Source: Gigaspora rosea | Taxonomy: Eukaryota > Glomeromycota > Glomeromycetes > Diversisporales > Gigasporaceae | Reading direction: 5' to 3' | NCBI GenBank assembly: GCA_003550325.1 | Contig: QKWP01000669.1 | Span: forward strand, 89,643 to 153,642 | DNA: 64,000 nt | Shown here: positions 45,501 to 56,431 of the stretch, in pieces | Numbering within the stretch: the first letter of the stretch is position 1 | Layout of the letters: the number at the start of each line of letters is the position of its first letter | The notes under the pieces: generated by a model | Told to the model about the DNA's origin: nothing | What the model saw: only the letters and a program-made list of their open reading frames with translations | Databases searched by the model: none | Program-made: the position numbers and the translations under genes

Positions 45501-46796
45501 ATAACGAAACGCACACGCCCACTTACTGCCTTTTCAGACTTCCCAATGGAAACATGGGAAAAACTAACTAAACTTAACAACAAATCCCAACGAACAGAAA
45601 TCTACATCTTTACTACAACGCACGATAAGGATACTAATCAACCACTCGCAATATGCTCATTCCGAGATTCACTGACCACCTGGGGCTGCACAAACAAACA
45701 CTGGCCCAGTACTGAAAACGCAGCACTTACCCTATTCGCCTTTATATCTACAAGTTTCTTCCCCGGAACTAACATCTCAGTTTCCTCCAACAACCGTAAA
45801 TTCATAACCCTAATAGAACAGGCATATAACAATCCACCCTACCGGCTGCTATTCCTAGAAAAAAACCAATATGCTCTAACGCTAATTACCATTAGAGCAA
45901 TTGTCTCGAATTTAAAACTAGAATTCCAATTTGACCGAGATTTATCCCGTCCTCAGAAAATAGACAACTTCTTAAAATTGGACATTACTCCTCAACATTA
46001 CCTTCACAATAAATACATTCCCACCCTCTACAACATACCGTGCACCTACAACCTTAAAATAATTTTAAAAGACACCACGAGTCTTACTAATCACGCACAA
46101 TGGATAAACCAAAACAGAATTAGATACTGGGTTCACAACTACCCAGACATTCAAATTCGAGCTACCCTATCATACCTATCCTTCGAAGAAAAACCACTAT
46201 CACTATCTACTAATCCAACTTTCTCCCAACTAAAGAATTTTAAAGTTAAATTGCTAGCTAACGAACTCCCTACATTCGAAACACTTCACTATCGAAACCC
46301 AACAAAACATCAAGACTTCAGATGCCCACGATGCCGCTCTGCCCCAGAAACAATCGCACATCTAATTTCTTGCCTTTCTAACTCTTCCACTCTAACCTCA
46401 CTCCTTAAAGATATTATCAAAACCTTGGCCACCGAACTTGAACTAAATCTATACCAACCAACAGACTTCATTGCCGCCTTCAAAAACCTCCATGTGAATA
46501 GAAACCTACCTCTTGGATTCATCACAACTGCCACCCTGGCACCATTCATAAGACGTCAAGACAGACTCAAATACGCACCTGCCTTACACCACCTAATAAC
46601 AAAAATGATCTACCACGAAATTTGGCTGCCCTCTAGGCAACACCGACATGATGTAACAATTCTTCCAATACCCCCTCCTCTAGATAGACAACTTCACTTC
46701 CATAATGAGACTAGCATACCCCACATACCCATTAACAATTACATAGACAAATACATCGCCCGCAGGCGATCCTTCTTATATTCTTTCGAAGACTGA
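42501..46796 (+). CDS. LINE ORF2: endonuclease, reverse transcriptase (in gap), RNase H-like region, zinc knuckle
   Basis: Replication protein of the retrotransposon. The N-terminus is an apurinic/apyrimidinic-type endonuclease: INIATHNIRG, IVSLTETKLK, LLLGDFNANPD, SQIDDIW and SDSDHKIL are its conserved blocks with catalytic N, E, D, N and the final DH. Then a linker and ILKKGKDHISFDKIVTPD, after which 43981-44693 is all N. The reverse transcriptase with its catalytic aspartates must be there and cannot be seen. Downstream: a segment with IYIFTTTHDKDTNQPLAICS and WPSTENAALTLFAFIST consistent with a degenerate RNase H-like fold. A C-terminal FRCPRCRSAPETIAHLISC (C-x2-C-x8-H-x4-C) is a zinc knuckle common in such elements. 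The frame is open on both sides of the gap, so this copy may be intact. The gap length, and so the total length, is not trustworthy. Confidence 0.85.
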   Translation: MSDQLTSQSQNTSTHLQIPTPNQNDLHNFKEKINIATHNIRGINNLTKFHLWIDFCLQEKLHIVSLTETKLKDNPNATTNPHYKIFTSNYHPTSTQSRETSLGTAILVHNTIQPYIHDINTLPGTAIYIDFFFPGNKTRVISIYLPSNNNELSTRTQKQVSLWTVEAKKRNWHILLLGDFNANPDTHKKNKLPLFSDLFSNNLTSLLNFHKILEPTWQGRGLNSQIDDIWTSSRILLDFDPPQLTDPTGISDSDHKILTTTWYTNFTPTVPRNKKKKRKTFCYKKATTEDWENFRNKTSTLLRNANFIPNITNPDQLNKSWNLWSNAIQQAANRHIPKTIITTKTFHSLSLKATKLHNALKHINKCIHSITIFAKPNPPPDVLHPLSTINKHLTKALQLAQLPPFSLTPLALSALPLNTQGTYYAATLKHIKETKSTIWKSRNAEVYLQQSEKIKFYTNRHYNDFKDNTSRMINSILKKGKDHISFDKIVTPDXXXXXXXXXXXXXXXXXXXXXXXXXXXXXXXXXXXXXXXXXXXXXXXXXXXXXXXXXXXXXXXXXXXXXXXXXXXXXXXXXXXXXXXXXXXXXXXXXXXXXXXXXXXXXXXXXXXXXXXXXXXXXXXXXXXXXXXXXXXXXXXXXXXXXXXXXXXXXXXXXXXXXXXXXXXXXXXXXXXXXXXXXXXXXXXXXXXXXXXXXXXXXXXXXXXXXXXXXXXXXXXXXXXXXXXXXXXXXXQFENSFLKIRLQDLQDSTKTHSHIFHETPLFPRNQLYTHTAQSILAIHATDIQFIHNITTDWPKPLPRNGTPINDIIIHYPKFHHLKEKLNHHDIRYIEQFLNFNNTELLNWQNFHHNIGKIPPGRTPQWFTEIQDLISNNSNPTTQYINPNPFTLTKWGPGKTPWVITSDLTIGKISRTTNQSAHIRHYTKSNNNRATPCPGCELKDPTLKTKNCYFTRNQNLVYTIRVSSCKIIHTDLNDIKSALTTKPTQNPSRNPNDTHKHISHNITKRTRPLTAFSDFPMETWEKLTKLNNKSQRTEIYIFTTTHDKDTNQPLAICSFRDSLTTWGCTNKHWPSTENAALTLFAFISTSFFPGTNISVSSNNRKFITLIEQAYNNPPYRLLFLEKNQYALTLITIRAIVSNLKLEFQFDRDLSRPQKIDNFLKLDITPQHYLHNKYIPTLYNIPCTYNLKIILKDTTSLTNHAQWINQNRIRYWVHNYPDIQIRATLSYLSFEEKPLSLSTNPTFSQLKNFKVKLLANELPTFETLHYRNPTKHQDFRCPRCRSAPETIAHLISCLSNSSTLTSLLKDIIKTLATELELNLYQPTDFIAAFKNLHVNRNLPLGFITTATLAPFIRRQDRLKYAPALHHLITKMIYHEIWLPSRQHRHDVTILPIPPPLDRQLHFHNETSIPHIPINNYIDKYIARRRSFLYSFED
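43981..44693. other. Assembly gap (713 N) over the reverse transcriptase
   Basis: Run of N. 237 codons is shorter than a LINE reverse transcriptase plus thumb and linker normally needs, so the gap size is probably a placeholder. That it preserves frame may be chance. Confidence 0.95.
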
Positions 46797-46957
46797 GGTC
46801 TAGCGATCTTAGCACAGCTTAGGTCGAGAGTAAATCAGCTCTTACCCCTATTTCCCTAAAATTCTCTTTTGATGTATACGATGTATAATCCTATAAATTG
46901 AATTAATAAAGAATTAGAGGATAGACCTCGTTGTATAAAAAAAAAAAAAAAAAACAA

Positions 46958-48481
46958 TACTAACTCTTTCACTTTTTTGATGTGTTACTGAATAGGTTCG
47001 TCATTAATGCCGAGTTTTTGTCGTGCTATGTTTGATGTTCTGTTCGTTGTTTTGCTTGTCATGTTGTGTGTTAGATTTTTCATTTTGGTTTTGATTTTCG
47101 TGATTTAAATAGCTTTAGGGTTAGGGTCAGGATTAGAATCAAGCTGGGTAGATTAGGCGTTTAGGTTAAAGGAGCGGAGTGAATATGATAGCCATAGCGA
47201 GTAACTACAGGGTGAGCAAAGCGAACTCTGTAGGTGTTGCTAAGCATAAGCGAAACAATACAAACTATATCGTGTATCAAAATATAGTATATATGATATA
47301 TAATTGCATGTGGTTCACTTTAAATAAAATGTTTCGAGTTAGTCATATTTAAAAAATAAAAATTATTTAATAAATAATAATATAATCAATACATTGATCG
47401 ATATATTCATGATCACGTAATAGTTGTGATCATTAATACCGGGCTTCCGAGCTGACTTTTGATCTGTTTTTGACCCGATTTCCAAACTAGGTGATATCAC
47501 CTAGGGTGAAAGTTAGCAGCATTCTTTTTTAATTATCTCTATTGATAAAAATTTAAAAAATTTTTATTAGCTGATTTTGTTACACAATTTTAATATACCA
47601 ATTATATGGTATAATTTTAATTATACTATACCAATTATATGGTTATTATACCATTTTTTTATACAGTATTGTATAATTGGCCATCCCTAGTAATTGTATA
47701 ATACGGTGATATAGTGACTTGTTTTATTTTATTTCTGTATTTACTGCCTAAAGCTAAAAATTTCAAATAAAATTTCAATATGTATGAAAATTTTAAAATT
47801 TTTAGAGTATATTTTTTCTTGAGTTTATGTTTTCAAATCAGAATCCCTAATTTTAAAACTTCCAACTTTAGCTGCAATATTTATCTATTTGAATTAAGGT
47901 TTTGAATTATAGGTATTTTTAGACTAGAGATCGTGATTATAAACCAGTTTAATACTATAGATAATAACTTTATTCTATGTTAAACCAGATAACTTGTTCA
48001 AGACTTGTTCTGTCAGTAGTAGATAATGAATTTTAATTATTACATTTAAAGGTAATAGCAGGTTAATATAATACTACATTTGATGTAAACAATAACACCT
48101 TTTTTTTTACTTAGAAACAGAGCTAGTTGTCATAGTAAAATTTTGTACTATTACGATTTCTGTTAGCATTACATAATAAATGCAAGATTGCCAAAAAAAA
48201 TAATAATAAATAAATAAAATTTTATTATACTTTTTATATATATGCGGCCAAATTTTTATTTTATTAATAACTTTAAAAGGAAATAATATTATAAAATTTT
48301 GCTATATTAAAAACTAAATTCTATAGTTTTATTCTGCTTGTTTGATTGTATATTTTTATAGAAAAAAATTTTTCTTAATTATATTTTTTAATTTTAAAAA
48401 TTATTAGTTTTTGGTTGCTGATTTAAGGTTTTCTGTATTTTATATAAAAAATTTTGAGTCATAAACTTTATTATATATTGT
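46958..48481. other. AT-rich intergenic, no gene seen
   Basis: Contains TTTAGGGTTAGGGTCAGGATT near 47110, a perfect AGGTGATATCACCT palindrome near 47490, and poly-AT DNA. No coding region. Confidence 0.5.
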
Positions 48482-51264
48482 GTTTTTTTTTTTTTTGCAA
48501 TGTCGCATGAAAGCGGATTTTTATTAGGTTTTTTAGATAATACATTTTTGGTTAATGAGAGTACATATAGCCACATGTGCAACTTTTGGTCGCCTATTTG
48601 AGTAGTTCGCCTAAAGGTTTTACACTATATACCATAACTAGAAGATTACCTATTTAAACTCTCTGGCATCCCCTGTCCTGTATCACCTACCACAATCACA
48701 TCTATATATAACCTCGTGCTGCTTCAATTGAAGACCACCCAGATCGACATTTGCTATACTACTTGCGCCCTAATTCTATAGGTAATTTAGTAGTATTTCA
48801 ACTACCGGATTACTCTAGGAAGGGTGTAATACATACCACCCTAATCTTTCTATGTCCTACACATTTCTAGATTAGGCTTCGAATACCTTCGCAGTGGCCG
48901 AGGGCTACCACTAGCAGTCAGAGCGAACCATTGAACTATATAGTATCCGTGCCCTTACAAGGTTTATTCTAATCCTGATACCTATATCAACCAGTCTTAT
49001 AACCGATCTCTCCCAAACTACCAAACCAGTTAGCCCAAATGGGTCATTGTACCTCAGCTTTTAGGTGCCTTTTTGGTTTACTTCTCTTGGTTCCTAATTC
49101 TGTAGCATAGGACCTTTTCCTCTAGTACGACTCCGGCAGCCAGATTGGTGTACCCCACTTGCACCGGGGTGTTTGTCCAGTTCTTTAGTCTCAAATTCTA
49201 GTATCCGCAATATCGTCAAAGATCTTTACTTAGGGTACGGAATGGGCTGGGCCAAACCCAGAAATTTGCGGGCCGGGCCGGGCTTGGGCCTAGATTGGGC
49301 CCAATTTTTAAAACCCATTACTTTGTGGGCCGGGCTTGGGTTGGGCCTTCTAAAATACCGGGCCGGGTTTGGGCTTTATAAGCATACCCGGCTTAGCCCA
49401 ATGGGCCCAGTCCATAGGGAGACATTCGTATGATTGGCTGATGTAAGCCAATTGTATAACTTATTTATGCAGTTTAAAGTACTCTTTGGAAATGTAACAT
49501 TTGAAAGAACATCTATATTCAATAACCAAAAATAACCAGTAACCCCAAGAATTTCGCTTAGAAGTGAATATTTTTATTATTATTCCTCAGTTCTTATTTA
49601 TACTCGATCGGATCTTTACTATGAAGGAAAAAATATATGGGATCGCTACCACATAGTACTTCGAAGAGGATCGTTACAGTTATGTTCATTTTGTTCTGTT
49701 TACTCGTGTATAGACAAATTATTGTTTGAGATCGTCATCTTAATAGGCCACATATACCAAATAAATTTAAGGACATCTGATGGGTTGGCGGAATGGGATG
49801 AAAAAACCCAAACAAATTTTGGACAAGCTAAAAATCATTTTATTTGTTTGGGAAAAACCCATTCCCCTACGATCCCACAAACAAGTCCAAAGCAGACTCT
49901 ATTATATACCATTTAATCCGGGCAGTAATCTTGACTCATAACCAATATAATTCGTCTCGGCACAACCTAATCATTAATCAAGTGGTCATTGCACTGCTTT
50001 TGGTCAATAAGCCACGATCATATTTAGTAGGCTAAAGGTTAAAACGTTGATCAGGCTTTATTACAAAGCAGACTCCATATCAATTCATTAAGGTCCTTGC
50101 ACTATTATTTATCCATAGAGCCTTACATCTGCTAATGCTCATTTGTATACGATATTTAAATCGTTGACCAGGTGGTCATTGCAATTAAGGTCCTTGCACT
50201 ACTACGCAGCCGTAGAGCCCTATTAGTGCTTAGCGGTATAAGATACTTAATTCAAACCTAAAATACTCTATATCAATAACCATTGAGCTGCAAATAAGGT
50301 CCTTGCACTGTAACCCATCCGTGGAGCCTTATATCTGCTAATGCCTATTATCATAAAGTACAAGTTAGCCATTGATCGAACAGTCAGTGCGCTACTAAGA
50401 CTGATCATACTAAGAGACTTTATATCTTATAGTCATTGAGATGCGATTAAAGCCCTAGCATTGCTATACAGCTGTGGAGCCTCAAGATTAATCTTTAATT
50501 CAGATAGTACTCTTTTTGGGTGGGATGGGTGGGACGATGAAGCCAGCCTAATATCATAGGCGGGCGATAGCAAAACCAAAGATAAATCTTCTTGATACAA
50601 AGTTTTCCTCATATATACTAACTTTCACATGATTCAGCATGAACATCTTACAAATTCATGTACAATGATATCATTTCCGATCTCGCAATAATGTTGGCTT
50701 CGTCACTTTGTTGACAAGCCAATCATTCTATTATTTTTTCTCATTGCGCAGATCTCAGATTTGGGCTGATCCGGAGTTTTTATATGTCTTTTTAATTATA
50801 CTGTATATCATTTTTTATTTTTTTGACTTGTACGAATTTTTAAACTACTAACGTTACGAAAATAAAGTCGTTGGCTAAAAATAAAACAAAAAAGAAGTGG
50901 ATGAAAATGAAAGAAATTTTGTGATCATAGTAAAGCTAAACTTATGAAATATGTAACATATACTTACGGGCCGGGCCCGGGCTGGGCCTAATTTAAGACA
51001 AACCCGGCCCAGCTCACTTTTCTGGTGGTTTTTTTTTCCTGGGCCGGGCCTGGGCTCAAAAATATTTTCTGGGTTTGGGTTTTTTTTGAACAAGCCCGGC
51101 CCAGCCTGGCCCATTCCGTACCCTATCTTCACTATCTCCTTACTTGGGTTTTGTTAAACGGGTTTCAATTATTCTAGTTCCTTGGATTTGAATCGTCCAA
51201 AAGCTTCCATTTCAAGATGGTAGTACTAAAGCTACAGGTAATATACCCAACCGATCATTGAATA
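48482..51264 (-). mobile_element. SINE-family copy B, interrupted by an hAT-like element
   Basis: Minus-strand copy of the tRNA-headed family. The A tail is the T run at 48482-48497 on the plus strand. Blocks such as CCAAACTACCAAACCAGTTAG and GTAGCATAGGACCTTTTCCT match copy C. The body is split at 49231-51125 by a hAT-like insertion and resumes (GGTTTTGTTAAACGGGTTTC) up to about 51264. The tRNA-like head is missing; it stops near ACCCAACCGATCATTGAA. Confidence 0.75.
49231..51125. mobile_element. hAT-like element with GGGCCGGGC words, 8-bp target duplication
   Basis: The ends TAGGGTACGGAATGGGCTGG and (reverse) TAGGGTACGGAATGGGCCAG are flanked by TCTTTACT (49223-49230) and TCTTCACT (51126-51133), 7/8. 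The outer 190 bp on each side are tiled by GGGCCGGGC, GGCCTGGGC and GCCCGGCC. The interior has no transposase; 50085-50480 contains four or more diverged units of about 110-115 bp around AAGGTCCTTGCACT..(G)TAGAGCC. Non-autonomous. Confidence 0.8.
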
Positions 51265-51302
51265 AGGGGGCTTCCAGAAATCAGCTGATTTTTTTTTACT
51301 AT

Positions 51303-51587
51303 GAGCCCATCTCACCAGGACCGGGAAAACTATATATAAGGTCCCCGCTTCACTATAATTCAAAGAGTACTTTAAATTATATAAATGTCCCTGCTAGTAA
51401 AAATTATAGGTAGGATGATTCGCAACAATGGTAATTTGCTTATAAAAATCTTTCCTTTTTGGGTTTATTACCATATTTGGATGAAAAATAGCCAAATAGC
51501 CAATTATATTGCGATTCACATAGATATGTATTTTGGATTTTTTGCCGGAGACCTTACATATAGTTTTCCCAGTCCTATCTCACCCCT
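51303..51587. mobile_element. MITE nested in the foldback element
   Basis: The left CCAGGACCGGGAAAACTATA (then TATAAGGTCCCCG) is mirrored by TATAGTTTTCCCAGTCCTAT near the right end, with CATCTCAC/GTGAGAT outside. Confidence 0.7.
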
Positions 51588-51649
51588 ACTACCTATCCCA
51601 CCTGATACCCCAATTAGCCAATCAGATTTTACGATTATTAAAAAGTTAA

Positions 51650-52121
51650 ATATAATATTTAATAGTAAATAACTTTTGATCTACTGGGCCAATTTCAATG
51701 ATTAACTACCAAAATGATCCTCACGATAAGAGGATTCTAGCAAGCCCAAAATTATTAAAATCTAATCACTAGATCCTAAATTGGAATAGATTTGTGTTAC
51801 TATAAAAGTTTTATAATTTATTAAAAAATTATAAACCATTTATAGTAACACAAATTTATTCTGATCTCTGGATCCTGTAATTGGATTTTTATGATTTTGG
51901 GCTTGTTAAAGTCCTCTCATTGAGTGATTATTTTGGTAGTTAAATCATTGAAATTGGCCCAGTATATCAAAAGTTATTAACAATTGAAAATTAATTTTTA
52001 ATTGTTAATAACTTTTGATCTACTGGGCCAATTTTGATGATTTAACTACCAAAATGATCAGCTCAATGAGAGAATCTAGCAAGCTGAATATCATTAAAAT
52101 CTAATCACTGGATCCTAAGAT
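51650..52121. repeat. Alternating palindromes (left half of array)
   Basis: Palindrome P1 is centred on TTATAATTTATTAAAAAATTATAA, with arms GTGTTACTATAAAAGTTTTA and GGTTTATAGTAACAC-type mirror. P2 is centred on ATTGAAAATTAATTTTTAAT, with arms running out to CTACTGGGCCAATTT...ACTACCAAAATGATC. They alternate head to head with about 155-bp arms. Confidence 0.8.
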
Positions 52122-52135
52122 CAGAATAGATTTGT

Positions 52136-53435
52136 TTTTTTTTTTTTGGTATTAAGGTGAGGTCTTGCCTCTGGTCTTTATTAAATGTATATTGATTATT
52201 ATATATTGCTGCTTTTACAATATTTATACTTATCTACTAAGTACCGAGACTTGGACTAATTATCCACGACCTAAACCTATTAGAGCCTACCATATTTCTA
52301 TTTATATAGCCAACCTGGTTTTTGTACATCTCTTCCCAGCTGCCAATTAGTATTCACATGTCCGCCACTTTATTCACATTTCCTAGTATCGTCACTTCCA
52401 ATTTGGTGTATGTTGTTCCAGGTAGGCGCTTTATACTTCCAAATTGGTACTCCCAAAGTTCCTTACTAGCATACTTCTTGGGAGTTCGTATCTCAAGCCA
52501 TGCAGCTGCCTCTACCACATTGGGTAAGTATCTCAAACCTGCATGCTGCCACAACTAGCCAATTTTCCTGCGACTTCGGGACCTAGGATTTAGCGTTCTG
52601 AGTTCGGAAATATGTGAATGACTATACTCCCCGCTATGGTCACGAGGTATCCAGGCATGTTTTGTCAAGGCTTCCAGTACCAAGCATAGTTGGATGGCAT
52701 CATGAGACGGCCAGCTGATCCGACTTACATACTACTACATGCACTTGTACCAGCTATACCTGTATTGGTGGTCCCAGATACTCTTAACGTCCTAAGACTC
52801 CCATATGGGTGCGCCCAGAGCTCCATTGAATCTTGACACGTACACGCCTCTATGCTTCCACTTCTCACTGGCCAGTAAGTTCCGTCTGCCCTTACAGGTT
52901 CATTCTGATCCCCGGTACTCACATCTAACCTTCTTCCAACCTTTACCGATTCCTCCCAAACTACCAAACCAGTTAGCCCGGAAGGATTGGTCGGCCCAGC
53001 TTTATGAGCCTAATGGACTCCCTCTTCTTGGTACCTAATTCTGAAACATAGGTCCTTTTTCTCCGGTACCACTCCAGTGGCCAGGTTGGTGTTTCCTCTT
53101 GCCATAGGGCTTTTTCCGTCCGGTTCTTCGGTCTTCAGTTGAAATTCCGGTCTTCTGTAGTACCGTTGGAAGATCTTCCTTACCTCCTTGCTCGGGACTT
53201 GCCAAACGGGTTTCAATTGTTACGGTCCCTTGAATTTGTCTGTGTAACTTACACAACTGTGCCGATGCTCCTATTCAAGATGGTAGTACCAAGGTTACAG
53301 GTAATATACTTGACTGATCGATGAACAAATGTTACCGTAACACAGGCCTATTTTTCAATTCGTCTCCAGTTGGATTTGAACTCTAGACCTGTCGCTTGGG
53401 GGTGACAACCAGACAGCTTCTCTATGTCGCCACAC
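52136..53435 (-). mobile_element. SINE-family copy C, full length about 1.3 kb, 14-bp target duplication
   Basis: Minus-strand copy with a tRNA-like head at 53435-53360: box A-like GTGGCGACATAGAGAAGC and box B-like AGAGTTCAAATCCAACTGG, the RNA polymerase III promoter pattern. It has a long body and ends in an A tail (T run 52136-52148 on the plus strand). Exact CAGAATAGATTTGT flanks it (52122-52135, 53436-53449). It landed in the palindrome array, so it is younger than the foldback element. The length is unusual for a SINE; it may be the tail of an uncharacterised LINE. Confidence 0.85.
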
Positions 53436-53449
53436 CAGAATAGATTTGT

Positions 53450-54060
53450 ATTACGATAAAAGTTTTATAATTTATTAAAAAATTATAAACTATTTATAGT
53501 AACACAAATTTATTCTGATCTCTGGATCCTGTAATTGGATTTTTATGATTTTGGGCTTGCTAGAATCCTCTCATTGAGCTAATCATTTTGGTAGTTAAAT
53601 CATCGAAATTGGCCCAGTAGATTAGAAGTTATTAACAATTAAAAATTAATTTTTAATTGTTAATAACTTTTGATCTACTGGGCCAATTTTGATGATTTAA
53701 CTACCAAAATGATCAGCTCAATAAAAGGATTTTAGCAAACCCAAAATTATAAAAATCCAATCACAGAATCCAGAGATCAGAATAAATTTGTGTTACTATA
53801 AATGGTTTATAATTTTTTAATAAATTATAAAACTTTTATAGTAACTTATATCTATTCTGATCTTAGAATCCAGTGATTAGATTTTAATAATTTTGGCTTG
53901 CTAGAATCCTCTTATTGGGTGGATTATTTTGGTAGTTAAATCATTAAATTTGATCCAGTAAATTAAAAGTTATTAATTATTAAATATTGTTAATAAATCC
54001 ATAATTTTGGTCAAAAATAAATTTGTAACTTTGGCCAGAATTATAAAATTTTGGCCAGAA
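53450..54060. repeat. Alternating palindromes (right half of array)
   Basis: Continuation of the array split by SINE copy C, with the same P1 and P2 units. It ends in diverged TTTGGCCAGAATTATA repeats. Confidence 0.8.
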
Positions 54061-54127
54061 TTATACCTGATACTTCAGCTAATCCATCCACCCCCTTGAA
54101 ATCAGCTGATTTCTGAAAGCCCTCTTA

Positions 54128-54787
54128 GCCAAGTTTCAAATTAGTTTTTCCACGACCAAATCTCTTACAAAATTTTAGAATTTCAAAATTGTTGGTTTGA
54201 TTCAATTTTTTATATATAGCAGTTCTTTTAAAGATGAGAGTATCTAGTTTGATACTAGGACCAATGCTAAATATTAATTTATAGTTCGCTTCTTGTATTT
54301 TGATTTTTTACTATAATAACATTTCTTATGTTTAGGGCCGTGTTATTAATCACCTGATTATTTTTTATCAAAGGCTACTTTCCTTTCTCTTTCTTAATAT
54401 ATATATAGTCAGGTTCTTATATATAATTTCAACTTTTTTTACCCCTTCCTTCCAAAAAAATCACTTGATTTTTGTCACTCCCTTTACTCCAGGTGTTAAC
54501 ATGAATAAGTATTTTCAAACTAATGACGCAAACATGTGTTACTAAGTGAAGGCCAGTAAGTTATTTTATAAATTGATAATTTTTATCTTGCAGGTTTCAA
54601 TTTTCAATACTGCTATTAAAAATTGAATTATTATAGAATTTACTTATATTGAATATTGCAAATTTCTGGTTTCACTTATTCTTTTAAATATTGTAGGATA
54701 GCATTTCAGATTTTGTACTAGAAAATTTATCATGAAAGAAGGCTTTTTCTGTCAGATTTAAATAGAACTCAATAGTAGGGCTTGTCT
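54128..54787. other. AT-rich intergenic, no gene seen
   Basis: No repeats or coding sequence identified. Confidence 0.5.
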
Positions 54788-54965
54788 AGACCGGAATCAG
54801 GCCAGACTACCCGGGCCTGAGCCCAGCTCACGCTGCAAACGTTCCGGGTTAGGCCTGTATTTTTAGGCCCGTAATTATATCAGGCCGGGCCTGGGCTAAG
54901 CCCGCTAAAATACCAAACCGGGTCGGGCATTATAAAAAAGCCCACAAGCCCCAAAAAAGCTCGTT
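54788..54965. repeat. GGGCCTGGGC word cluster, one end of an hAT-like element
   Basis: Starts TAGGGCTTGTCTAGACCGG and is dense in GGCCGGGCC, AGCCCGG and GGGCCTGAGC words, like the termini at 49231. The matching other end was not located with confidence. Confidence 0.5.
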
Positions 54966-56431
54966 AACTATATTGATAAAAATTTTCTAATCGATTAGTT
55001 GCAATTATGGATATTGCGTGACCTTTATTGACTGTAACTAATATTATCATTCAAATAATTTACAATAAAAATTTAATCGCTAATTTTTAAGTATATATAC
55101 ATTTTTAAGTGCACATTTTTATACATATGCATATATAGATTTGATTTAATAATTCATAAAGTTATATAAAAACAGCAATCACTGCCATTCACTAAATCCT
55201 ATTATACATGTACTTTTTAATTCTTATATTATAAATTATATCATCAGTATATTAAACCTTGATACGAAGAATTTTGAAAATATATATTTAGAAGCTCATT
55301 ATAGCGACATCTATCAATTAAATATTGCCTTTTGTTGATGAGTCTACTTAGCTTAGCTTTGGGTATTACTAACATTATGGTACTGGCACACAGTAGATTA
55401 TAGTACCAAGGCCAAGGACAAATCTCATATCACTATGCCTCGAAGTAAGTAGAGCCACTTCTACCTTTTGCCCCAAAGGAATCAAATCATAATGAGATTA
55501 TATGTAAATTAGAAGCGAATTCAATAGAATTAGTAGTGGTAATTTATTTATTAAGAGAAAAAAAGTATAAAAGACCTTCCTTTTCGCAGCAATAAAAAAT
55601 AACTCATGGAGAGTTCAGATTTAATCTTCGAAATAAGATAAAAGTGTTAAAAAGTTTTCTCTTGTTGTTAAACCCATTTGTAATATTAAAAATCGCTTAT
55701 TAAACTTGCCCTGTACCAGTAAAATATTTGTTATTTACATAAAAGTTATATCGTTAACTCGTAACCCATGTTTTGAGTTTGTAATTCCGTATAAAAAAGA
55801 AGGATCAAATTAATCACCTTTTACTGTATATATATCCATCAATCGACTAAACCCCTTGATTATCTGATATATCAAACAATCAATCACTCTCATTGTTTAA
55901 TTAATCATCTGCATCAATCCTTGATCCCGTGACAAATATTAATAAATTAACGATTATATTTCCACCGTTAACCTTTTCCACACTACGAATAAAGAGAAGA
56001 GTTATATAAATAGAGTGGAATTAGAGCCACCTCAAGAGGAACCATACCCAAGAAATAAAGAGATATTTATCTTTGCTTGATTACACCGCAGCAAGACCCA
56101 AACAAACCTCAAGACCCAGACCAAATCAACCACGCTTCTTTCTGCCTGCCAATCTGAGGATCTAAAGTCTTGCGTGCCTATTGGGCATTGGTTTAGATAG
56201 ATAGTGGTATTGTTAGTTGTATTTAGTTGTAGACCCGATCCTACCACTTCTATAACGTATGTAAAATTTGCCACATTTTGAAAAGCACAGTAAATATTCG
56301 TATTAGTGATGTGCTATTTATATGATGTCTAAATTTTTTTAGTATAAGTACATATAGTTGTATAGTATGTATAGTATGTGAAATACGTATAGTGCGCATA
56401 TAATATATAAACTATCTATATACAAGCTTAG
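54966..56431. other. Intergenic; possible solitary LTR-like promoter region
   Basis: Around 55995-56060 a TATATAAATAGAG TATA-box-like sequence is followed about 50 bases on by AATAAAGAG, with CACCTCAAGAGGAACC between. A TGTTAA start near 55668 could open a solo LTR, but no matching TG...CA ends or target duplication were confirmed. The open frame at 56032-56274 (minus) has no domain. Otherwise AT-rich. Confidence 0.3.

Larger units (their letters stand above)
39970..46957 (+). mobile_element. LINE (non-LTR retrotransposon), two ORFs, poly-A tail
   Basis: GC content rises sharply across this block. It has a 5' leader (about 39970-40213), ORF1, an 85-bp spacer, a long ORF2 with endonuclease, an N gap where the reverse transcriptase should be, a 3' UTR with AATTAATAAAG near 46902, and an A run at 46939-46955. 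The exact 5' end and a target-site duplication could not be identified. A 5'-truncated relative lies at 26084-26279. Confidence 0.85.
51265..54125. mobile_element. Foldback element with palindrome arrays, TA-flanked, hosting other insertions
   Basis: The left end AGGGGGCTTCCAGAAATCAG and the right end, reversed, AGAGGGCTTTCAGAAATCAG form a terminal inverted repeat of about 27 bp bordered by TA (51263-51264, 54126-54127). Inside: a nested MITE (51303-51587), alternating palindromes (51650-52121 and 53450-54060) and a SINE copy (52136-53435) with an exact target duplication. Related palindrome DNA recurs at 60286-61490. Confidence 0.7.

Noticed and set aside
52354-53256. Several 60-80-residue proteins in the SINE copy
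   Set aside because: Overlapping frames on both strands in a retroposon body, no domain, mostly not preserved between copies.
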